A stretch of DNA of 64,000 nucleotides from DATBLE01 sp036555585 (GTDB lineage Bacteria > Actinomycetota > Thermoleophilia > Gaiellales > Gaiellaceae): assembly GCA_036555585.1 (NCBI GenBank), contig DATBLE010000017.1, forward strand, positions 134,024-198,023, given 5' to 3'. Under the pieces are notes generated by a model that had not been told where the DNA came from, searched no databases, and worked only from the letters and a program-made list of their open reading frames with translations. The stretch's first letter is position 1; each line of letters opens with the position of its first letter. Below are positions 17,558-24,413 of the stretch, in pieces. A program made the position numbers and the translations under genes.

Positions 17558-18784
17558 GTGATCCGGGACCCGGCCGAGCGTCTGCCGCGCGAGGAGCTGC
17601 GCGGACTGCAGCTCGAGCGCCTCCGGTCCACCTTCGGTGTGGAGATCGCTTCGCTCGAGGAGGTCTCCACGCTGCCCTTCACGACCAAGTCCGAGCTGCG
17701 GCACGCGTACCCGTTCGGGCTGCTGCGCGTTCCGGTCGGCGCGCTGGCACGGCTGCACGCGTCGAGCGGAACGCACGGCAAGCCGACGGTGGTCGGCTAC
17801 ACGGCGGCTGACGTCGAGACGTGGACGGAGCTGATGGCGCGCTGCATGACGATGGCCGGGGTCCGGCCCGGGATGCTGATCCACAACGCGAACACCTACG
17901 GGCTCTTCACCGGCGGCCACGGCTTCCACCAGGGCGCCGAGCGCATCGGCTGCCCCGTGCTGCCCGTGTCGGGCGGCTTCACGGCACGCCAGGCGTTGCT
18001 GCTGCACGACCTCGGCGCGCAGGTGCTGGTCGCGACGCCGTCGTACGCGCTCGTGATCGCACAGGCGGTGCAGGACAGCGGCATCGACCCGGCGGCGCTG
18101 AAGCTCGAGCTGGGCCTGTTCGGCGGCGAGGCGTGGACCGACGGCCTGCGCGAGCAGATCGAGCGCGGCCTCCCCGGCCTCCGCGCGGTCAACTTCTACG
18201 GCCTCTCGGAGATGTGCGGCCCGGGTGTCGCGAGCGAGTGCCTGGAGGCCCGCGACGGCCTCCACGTGCACGAGGACCACTTCCTGGTCGAGGTGGTCGA
18301 GCCGGACTCCGGCGAGCCGGTGGACGAGGGCGCCGAGGGCGAGCTCGTGTTCACGACGCTCGTCAAGGAGGCGATGCCGATGCTGCGCTACCGCACCGGC
18401 GACGTCGGCGCCCTCACCTACGAGCCCTGCGCCTGCGGGCGGACGACGGCGCGAATCCGGGGGCTGCGCGGGCGGCGCGACGACATGATCACCGTCCGCG
18501 GCGTGAACCTGTACCCGTCGAACGTCGAGCACCTGCTGCTCTCGGTGCCGGAGGTCGCGCCGCACTACCAGCTGGTCGTCGACCGGCCGGGTGCGATGGA
18601 CGAGGTGACCGTGCACTGCGAGCCCCTCTCGCCCGAGGTCGACACCGAGGTGCTCCGGACGACGGTCGAGACCGTCCTCCAGGAGCACACGGGCGTCCGC
18701 ATCACGGTCGAGCTGCTCGAGCCGGGGTCGGTGCCGCGGAGCGAGGGCAAGGCGGTGCGGGTCGTCGACCGCCGGAAGCGCTAG
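17558..18784 (+). CDS. Phenylacetate-CoA ligase-like enzyme (PaaK family)
   Basis: A 408-residue ANL-superfamily ligase. The phosphate-binding loop reads LHASSGTHGKPTVVGYT, the AMP-binding motifs FYGLSEMCGPG and MLRYRTGDVG are present, and the C-terminal hinge/lysine region is GLRGRRDDMITVRGVNLYPSNVEHLL. PaaK-type ligases form aryl-acetyl-CoA thioesters from ATP, CoA and the acid. The GTG start is 4 bp after the DpgC-like gene, so the two are an operon and probably consecutive steps: activation, then oxygenation. The exact acid is unknown. Confidence 0.88.
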   Translation: MIRDPAERLPREELRGLQLERLRSTFGVEIASLEEVSTLPFTTKSELRHAYPFGLLRVPVGALARLHASSGTHGKPTVVGYTAADVETWTELMARCMTMAGVRPGMLIHNANTYGLFTGGHGFHQGAERIGCPVLPVSGGFTARQALLLHDLGAQVLVATPSYALVIAQAVQDSGIDPAALKLELGLFGGEAWTDGLREQIERGLPGLRAVNFYGLSEMCGPGVASECLEARDGLHVHEDHFLVEVVEPDSGEPVDEGAEGELVFTTLVKEAMPMLRYRTGDVGALTYEPCACGRTTARIRGLRGRRDDMITVRGVNLYPSNVEHLLLSVPEVAPHYQLVVDRPGAMDEVTVHCEPLSPEVDTEVLRTTVETVLQEHTGVRITVELLEPGSVPRSEGKAVRVVDRRKR

Positions 18785-18800
18785 GGGCAGACCTGTCGTC

Positions 18801-18830
18801 TGGACAAGGCGCGGCGCGCCGAGGAACACT
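18801..18830 (+). promoter_or_regulatory. Candidate promoter TGGACA / AACACT
   Basis: TGGACA at 18801-18806 and AACACT at 18825-18830 are separated by 18 bp; AACACT ends 6 nt before the ATG at 18837, again leaderless-type spacing. Confidence 0.4.
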
Positions 18831-18836
18831 GAGGCG

Positions 18837-21800
18837 ATGAGCGGGAGCCGGACTTCCGCACGACGCGGAGCGTCGGGACGATCGAGCGGCCGCCGCCCCT
18901 CGCGGCCCTTCGTCGGTCGCGGCCGTGAGCTCGAGGAGCTGCAGGAAGCGCTCGACGAGGCCGCAGCCGGACGCGGCGGGGTGACGATCGTGACGGGCGA
19001 CGCCGGCATCGGCAAGACTCGGCTGCTCGCCGAGGTGGCCGACCAGGCGGGCAGGGACTGGTCGGTCTTCGCCGGCCGGTGCTGGGAGGAGGGCGGCGCT
19101 CCCGCGTACTGGCCGTGGATCCAGGTCGTGCGCGCCGCGGGCGGCGACTTCGCCGAGATCGCGGCTGCCGCGACCTCCCCGGCGGGCTCGGCGGGAGAGC
19201 AGACGGATCCCGAGAGCGTGCGCTTCGCGCTGTTCGACGCGGTCACGCGCTTCCTGCTCGACCGCGTCGACGGGAGCCCGATGCTGATCGTCCTCGAGGA
19301 CCTGCACGCCGCCGACGAGCCGTCGCTGCTCCTGCTCCGCTTCCTCGGCGACGCGATCGCGAAGGCGCCGATCGCCGTCCTCTGCTCCTGCCGCGACGGA
19401 GAGCCGCGTGTTCACGAGCTCGCGACGCTCTTCGCCGGGCTGTCCCGGGTCGGCCGGCGGATCCCGCTCCGAGGGCTGAGCCAGGACGAGGTCGAGACCT
19501 ACGTCGAGGGAATCGTCGGGGAGCCCCGCACGCGGCTGCTCGCAGAGCGGCTGCATTCGATCACCGGCGGGAATCCGTTCTTCCTCGGCGAGCTGATCCG
19601 CGCGGTCGACGCCGACCAGCTGACCGACTGGGTCGATGCGGGCGCCGACGATCCCGGCTGGCGCATACCGGAGCAGGTCCGGGCCGTGGTCCGGCGGCGC
19701 ATCGACCGCCTGTCGCCCGAGGCCGCTTCGCTTCTCCAGCTGGCCGCCGTCGGCGGCCGCGAGCTCGAATTCGGCGTGCTCGAGCGGATGAGCCGGCTCG
19801 ACGCCGGCCGGCTGGTCGACGCGATCGGGGAAGCGCTCGAGGCGGGCCTGCTCGTCGACGACGCCGGCGGCCGGCGCCAGGCGTTCGCGCACGAGCTCGT
19901 CAGGGAGACGCTCTACGGGGATCTCTCGGCCTGGCGGCGGGCCGAGCTGCACCTCCAGATCGGCGCCGTCCTGGAGGAGCTCAGTCGAGGCGACATCGAC
20001 CGCCGGCTCTCCGAGATCGCCCACCACCTGGCGCTCGCCGCCCCCCTGGGCGACCCGCAGCGGACGATCGACTACCTCGAGCGGGCGGGCGACCGCGCGG
20101 CGGCGATGCTCGCGTACGAGGAAGCCGTGCGCCATTTCAGCCGTGCGCTCCAGCTGCTCGGGACCGACCCCCAGGGCGAGCCCGGCCGGCGCTGCGACCT
20201 GCTCCTGCGGCTCGGGGACGCGCAGTGGCGGGCGGGCGACGTGAAAGCTGCGCGGACGAGCTTCGAGGACGCGACACAGCTCGCCCGCCGCCTCGGCGAC
20301 GGGGAGCTCCTCGCTCGAGCAGCGCTCGGCTACGTGACCGCCCTCGGCGGCTTCCTCTTCTACGCGCGCTTCGAGGTCGGGGCGACCGGTGCGGGCCTCC
20401 TCGCCGACGCGCTCGCCGCCCTCCCCGACGACGACAGTCCGCTGCGGGCGAGCCTGCTCTCGCGCCTCGCGGCCGAGCTGATCAACGAGCCGGTCGAGCG
20501 GCGGGCGAAGGTCTCGGGCGAGGCCGTCGAGGTGGCACGGCGTCTCGGCGACCTGCGCGCGCTCGTCACCGCGTTCCACGCCCGCCACTGGGCCCTGACG
20601 GCGCCGGCGATGGTGCTCGAGCGGCTGGAGCAGACGGAGGAGATGCTCGACGCCGCCGAGCGGATCGCCGACCGCGAGATGGAGTTCCTCGCGCACAACG
20701 CCCGCTTCCACTGCTTCCTCGAGCTCGGAGACGGCCCCGCCCTCGATCGCGAGATCGAGGCGATGGTCGCCATCGCCGAGCTGATCCGCCAGCCGTCCTA
20801 CCTCTGGCATACGCAGTGCGTCCGGGTCGTCCGCGCGATCCTCGACGGACGCTACGCCGACGCCGAGGGGCTCGCGACGACTGCACTCGAGCTCGGCCGG
20901 CTCAGGCACAGCGCCTATCCGACGTACGTCTTCCACTACGCGCAGCTCTTCACCATCCGCTGGGCGCAGGGGCGGCTGGCCGAGCTGTGGCCGTCGATCC
21001 GCTCCCACGCCGAGGAGTACTCGTGGGTGCCGCGTTGGCGCGACGCCATGGCCGCGGCGGAGCTCGGCGACGAGCGCGCCGCCCGGGCGGAGCTCGAGCG
21101 CTTTGCGCGCAACGACTATGCGGACGTGCTGCCCGACGGACTGTGGCTCCTGCACATGTGCTCACTGGCCGAGGCGTGCGTGCTGGTCCGGGACGAGCAG
21201 CGCGGGCGCCGCCTCTACGAGCTGCTCGAGCCGTTCAGCGAGCGGAACGCGGTGAGCTATACGCAACAGCCGATGGGGCCGGTCGCGCTGCGGCTGGCCG
21301 CGCTGGCCGCGATGCTCGGACGCTGGGACGAGGCGGAGCGCCACTTCGCGACGGCGCGGGAGCGCTGCGACGCCCTCGGCGCGCCCGGCCTCCGGGCTCG
21401 TGTGCTGGTCGAGCAGGCGCGGGTGCTCGTCGCCCGCAGCGACGCTCGCGCGGAGGAGGTGATCGTCGAGGCGACCGCGCTCTGTCACGAGCTCGAGCTG
21501 TCGGGACTCCTCGAGCGCCTCTCCGCAGCCCGTCCGGCCGCGGCTGCGGTCGCCTCCTACGTCTTCCGCCGCGAAGGCGAGGTCTGGACGATCGGCTACG
21601 GAAGCGAAGAGCTCAGGTTGCGGGATGTGAAGGGGCTTCGGTACATCGCGTTCCTGCTCGGCTCGCCGGGGGTCGAGACGCACGCCGTCGAGCTCGCCCA
21701 GGCGGTCGAGGGCGCCGGGCAGAGGAGGGTCGACGGACCTGCCGGGCCGGCCCTCGACGCGCAGGCGAAGGCCGACTACCGCCGGCGGCTCCAGGAGCTC

Positions 21801-22103
21801 GGCGAGGAGCTCGAGGAGGCGCGATCATGGGACGACCCCGAGCGGGCCGCGCGCGTCGAGGACGAGATCGAGGCGCTCACGGGCGAGCTGACGCGGGCCC
21901 TCGGCCTCGGCGGCCGTGATCGCACCGGCGGTTCGCCCGCGGAGCGGGCGAGGGTCAGCGTGACGAAGGCGATCCGCTCTGCGATCCGGACGATCGGGCG
22001 TCATTCGCCTGCCCTGGAAGAGCACCTCGCCGCCTCGATCCGGACCGGCCAGTTCTGCTCGTACGCCCCGCCCGGCGAGCTGCCGCCCGAGTGGCGTCTC
22101 TGA
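18837..22103 (+). CDS. Large STAND/AAA ATPase with TPR-like repeats, no LuxR HTH
   Basis: A 1088-residue protein. Residues 24-61 are the start of the AAA domain (FVGRGRELEEL and Walker A GDAGIGKT at 54-61), with Walker B LIVLEDLHAADEPSLLLL. A long helical repeat region extends to about residue 900. The last 190 residues contain YVFRREGEVWTIGYGSEELR, then RDVKGLRYIAFLLGSPG and a charged coiled region ending with HSPALEEHLAASIRTGQFC, a C-terminal module that recurs in actinobacterial ATPases of this type. Unlike the LAL protein at 11191 there is no LuxR helix-turn-helix, so DNA binding, if any, must use the C-terminal module. It precedes an FAD oxidase gene. Confidence 0.82.
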   Translation: MSGSRTSARRGASGRSSGRRPSRPFVGRGRELEELQEALDEAAAGRGGVTIVTGDAGIGKTRLLAEVADQAGRDWSVFAGRCWEEGGAPAYWPWIQVVRAAGGDFAEIAAAATSPAGSAGEQTDPESVRFALFDAVTRFLLDRVDGSPMLIVLEDLHAADEPSLLLLRFLGDAIAKAPIAVLCSCRDGEPRVHELATLFAGLSRVGRRIPLRGLSQDEVETYVEGIVGEPRTRLLAERLHSITGGNPFFLGELIRAVDADQLTDWVDAGADDPGWRIPEQVRAVVRRRIDRLSPEAASLLQLAAVGGRELEFGVLERMSRLDAGRLVDAIGEALEAGLLVDDAGGRRQAFAHELVRETLYGDLSAWRRAELHLQIGAVLEELSRGDIDRRLSEIAHHLALAAPLGDPQRTIDYLERAGDRAAAMLAYEEAVRHFSRALQLLGTDPQGEPGRRCDLLLRLGDAQWRAGDVKAARTSFEDATQLARRLGDGELLARAALGYVTALGGFLFYARFEVGATGAGLLADALAALPDDDSPLRASLLSRLAAELINEPVERRAKVSGEAVEVARRLGDLRALVTAFHARHWALTAPAMVLERLEQTEEMLDAAERIADREMEFLAHNARFHCFLELGDGPALDREIEAMVAIAELIRQPSYLWHTQCVRVVRAILDGRYADAEGLATTALELGRLRHSAYPTYVFHYAQLFTIRWAQGRLAELWPSIRSHAEEYSWVPRWRDAMAAAELGDERAARAELERFARNDYADVLPDGLWLLHMCSLAEACVLVRDEQRGRRLYELLEPFSERNAVSYTQQPMGPVALRLAALAAMLGRWDEAERHFATARERCDALGAPGLRARVLVEQARVLVARSDARAEEVIVEATALCHELELSGLLERLSAARPAAAAVASYVFRREGEVWTIGYGSEELRLRDVKGLRYIAFLLGSPGVETHAVELAQAVEGAGQRRVDGPAGPALDAQAKADYRRRLQELGEELEEARSWDDPERAARVEDEIEALTGELTRALGLGGRDRTGGSPAERARVSVTKAIRSAIRTIGRHSPALEEHLAASIRTGQFCSYAPPGELPPEWRL

Positions 22104-22138
22104 GCTCGGCACGATCCGGCACAAGTGTTCCGTGCGTC

Positions 22139-22157
22139 GTCACGCCCAATGGGTGAC
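22139..22157. repeat. Inverted repeat GTCAC-N9-GTGAC upstream of FAD oxidase
   Basis: Five-base arms at 22139-22143 and 22153-22157, about 20 bp before the ATG at 22178. A possible operator; the arms are short. Confidence 0.3.
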
Positions 22158-22177
22158 ATCCGACGGAGGAGGAACGC

Positions 22178-23575
22178 ATGAGCACAGTCACGACGCCCGC
22201 CGACGCCGCCCGCGCCGAGCTGGCCGGGTTCGAGGGCAGCCTGATCGGACCGCAGGATTCCGACTACGAGGAGGCGCGTGCGGTCTACAACGCGATGATC
22301 GACCGGCGCCCGGCGCTGATCGCCCGCTGCGCGACCCTCGGCGACGTCTCGCGGACGATCGCGTTCGCGCGGGACCACGACCTGCTCCTGGCGATCCGCG
22401 GCGGCGGCCACAACGGCGCCGGGCTCGGCACCTGCGACGGCGGGGTGGTCGTCGACCTCTCGCGGCTGAAGGACGTCCAGGTCGATCCCGAGGCGCGCAC
22501 GGTCCGCGTCGGCGGCGGCTGCACCTGGGGCGAGGTCGACGCGGCCACCGGCGAGCACGGGCTGGCGACGCCGAGCGGGATCATCTCGACCACGGGCGTC
22601 GGCGGCCTGACGCTGGGCGGGGGCATCGGTCACCTGACCCGCAGGTGCGGGCTCGCGATCGACAACCTGCTCGAGGCCGAGCTGGTGCTCGCGAGCGGCG
22701 AGCGCGTGCGCGCGAACGCCGACGAGCACCCGGACCTCTTCTGGGCGATCCGGGGCGGCGGCGGCAACTTCGGCGTCGTCACGTCCTTCCTGTTCCGCCT
22801 GCACGAGGTGGGCACGGTGGTCGCCGGCCCGACCTTCTGGCCGGTCGAGGATGCCGCCGAGGTGCTCTCGGCCTACCGCGAGTTCCTGCCGGCCGCGCCG
22901 CGCGAGCTCAACGGGTTCTTCGCGTTCCACACGGTGCCGCCGGCGCCGCCGTTCCCCGAGGAGATCCACCTGCGCAAGGTCTGCGGCGTGGTCTGGTGCT
23001 ACGTCGGCCCGGAGGCGGAGGCGGCGAAGTCGATGGCCCCGCTGCTCGACGCGCTCCCCGAGCCGCTGCTCCATGGCCCGGCGCCGATGCCGCACGCGAT
23101 GCTCCAGGGTGCCTTCGACGGCCTCTACCCGCCGGGCGACCAGTGGTACTGGCGTGCCGACTTCGTCAAGGAGATCCCGGACGAGGCGGTGCAGATCCAC
23201 GCGCGCTTCGGGGCCGACATGCCGACGATGAAGTCGACCATGCACATGTACCCGATCGACGGAGCCGCCCACGACGTCGCCTCCGCGGACACGGCCTGGA
23301 GCTACCGCGATGCGCTCTGGGGCTCGGTCTTCGCCGGGGTCGACCCCGGCCCGGCGAACGTGGACGCGATCAGCCGGTGGAGCATCGACTACCACGAGGC
23401 CCTGCACCCGTACTCGGCAGGCGGGGCCTACGTGAACATGATGATGGACGAGGGTCAGGAACGGGTGCGCGCCAGCTACCGCGACAACTACGAGCGGCTC
23501 GCGCGCATCAAGGCCGAGTACGACCCCGACAACGTGTTCCGGGTCAACCAGAACATCGAGCCCGCGCGCTCCTGA
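22178..23575 (+). CDS. FAD-binding oxidoreductase, berberine-bridge (BBE) type
   Basis: A 465-residue flavoprotein of the PCMH/BBE family. The FAD-binding half has LLAIRGGGHNGAGLGTCDGG, whose His is the usual covalent flavin-attachment residue, and TTGVGGLTLGGGIGHLTRR. The cysteine used for a second covalent link in plant BBE is replaced here (ATPSGIIST). The C-terminal BBE segment YDPDNVFRVNQNI is complete. Members oxidise sugars, alkaloids or phenolics with O2. The ATG has a strong GGAGGAGGAA ribosome binding site. It follows the large ATPase gene by 74 bp and ends at a strong hairpin. Confidence 0.88.
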   Translation: MSTVTTPADAARAELAGFEGSLIGPQDSDYEEARAVYNAMIDRRPALIARCATLGDVSRTIAFARDHDLLLAIRGGGHNGAGLGTCDGGVVVDLSRLKDVQVDPEARTVRVGGGCTWGEVDAATGEHGLATPSGIISTTGVGGLTLGGGIGHLTRRCGLAIDNLLEAELVLASGERVRANADEHPDLFWAIRGGGGNFGVVTSFLFRLHEVGTVVAGPTFWPVEDAAEVLSAYREFLPAAPRELNGFFAFHTVPPAPPFPEEIHLRKVCGVVWCYVGPEAEAAKSMAPLLDALPEPLLHGPAPMPHAMLQGAFDGLYPPGDQWYWRADFVKEIPDEAVQIHARFGADMPTMKSTMHMYPIDGAAHDVASADTAWSYRDALWGSVFAGVDPGPANVDAISRWSIDYHEALHPYSAGGAYVNMMMDEGQERVRASYRDNYERLARIKAEYDPDNVFRVNQNIEPARS

Positions 23576-23582
23576 AGCAGCC

Positions 23583-23610
23583 GGGGCGGGGCCGCGTGCG
23601 GCCCCGCCCC
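23583..23610. terminator. Hairpin terminator between convergent genes
   Basis: 13-bp perfect GC stem (23583-23595 with 23598-23610), short loop, then TTG. It lies between the FAD oxidase end and the cupin operon end, so it can serve both strands. Confidence 0.75.
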
Positions 23611-23622
23611 TTGCCGACGGAT

Positions 23623-23715
23623 TCAGACCCCGTCGAACCTGCGCAACACCATTCCCAGCGCGGCGAGCAGGCAGAGCGCGAGGAACAGCGCCGCGATCGA
23701 GAGCCGCCGCTTCAC
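23623..23715 (-). CDS. Small single-span membrane peptide coupled to cupin gene
   Basis: A 30-residue ORF (VKRRLSIAALFLALCLLAAL then GMVLRRFDGV). Its GTG overlaps the cupin stop in a GTGA arrangement, as in several confirmed coupled pairs in this window. The composition (basic N-terminus, 19-residue hydrophobic helix, basic C-terminus) is that of a small membrane protein. Too short for homology-based naming. Confidence 0.5.
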   Translation of the reverse strand: MKRRLSIAALFLALCLLAALGMVLRRFDGV

Positions 23716-24290
23716 GGCTGGACGCCGAGGGCGACCGGCACGCCGGCGCCGGGCTCGTAGGTGGGTGTGTAGCCGAGCAGCCGGCCGGCCGGCGAGCCGA
23801 GCGCGAGGCCGATCCGCTGGAGGATCGCCGGCGGGAAGGGCAGGCGAACGGTGTCGAAGTGCGCGTTCGCGATCACCGCCAGCCGCAGCGGATTCGGCAT
23901 CCCCTTCCTGTTCGTCTTGCCGTCGGCGGCGAGCGCGAACATCGTCTCCAGCAGCGACTCGAACTGGAGCGCGGGGCGGACCTCGCAGACGAAGTGGGCC
24001 TCGGTGTCCCCGGCGTTCCAGAACCTGTGCGGCGTGCCGGCCGGGACGGTCAGACGCTGACCGGGGCCGGCGACGATCTGCTCGCGGCCGATCTTGAAGC
24101 CGATCGAGCCCTTCAGCACCTCGAAGCGCTCCTCCTGGCCCGGGTGGACGTGCGCGGCCGCGACGAACCCGTGCGGCTGCACGAAGGTCTCGATCACCAC
24201 TGCCTCCCCGCCCGTGTCGCGCGACGTCTTGCGAAAGACGATGCGCTCGCCGGTGACGGGGTTCTCGATGACGGTGCCGGTGCGGATCAT
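23712..24290 (-). CDS. Cupin-domain protein
   Basis: A 192-residue protein with one cupin barrel at residues 30-105: FVAAAHVHPGQEERFEVLKG (metal-binding motif 1 with two His and Glu) and PAGTPHRFWNAGD (motif 2 with the last His). The C-terminal 80 residues (MPNPLRLAVIANAHFDTVRL, then PPAILQRIGLALGSPAGRLLG) are helical, probably amphipathic or membrane-associated, and are found in similar actinobacterial cupins. Function unknown. The ATG has AAGGAGA upstream. It is divergent from an AfsR-type regulator whose candidate operator lies in the shared 123-bp gap. Confidence 0.8.
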   Translation of the reverse strand: MIRTGTVIENPVTGERIVFRKTSRDTGGEAVVIETFVQPHGFVAAAHVHPGQEERFEVLKGSIGFKIGREQIVAGPGQRLTVPAGTPHRFWNAGDTEAHFVCEVRPALQFESLLETMFALAADGKTNRKGMPNPLRLAVIANAHFDTVRLPFPPAILQRIGLALGSPAGRLLGYTPTYEPGAGVPVALGVQP

Positions 24291-24358
24291 GTTCGCGTCT
24301 CCTTTTCGGGTGGCCGCCGCCGGTCGGCGGCCCTGCTGGAGAGCACCGTCGACGGGAG

Positions 24359-24391
24359 CGCTTAACATCCGCTTGGCGTTCGCTTGGCGGG
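24359..24391. promoter_or_regulatory. Three direct repeats with 11-bp period (candidate SARP operator)
   Basis: CGCTTAACA at 24359, CGCTTGGCG at 24370 and CGCTTGGCG at 24381 are spaced exactly 11 bp apart. SARP/AfsR-type activators bind heptameric direct repeats with 11-bp period next to -10 boxes. The array lies in the cupin-regulator gap, 23 bp before the regulator GTG. Confidence 0.65.
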
Positions 24392-24413
24392 TCGTGCGGG
24401 GAGAGAGAAAACC

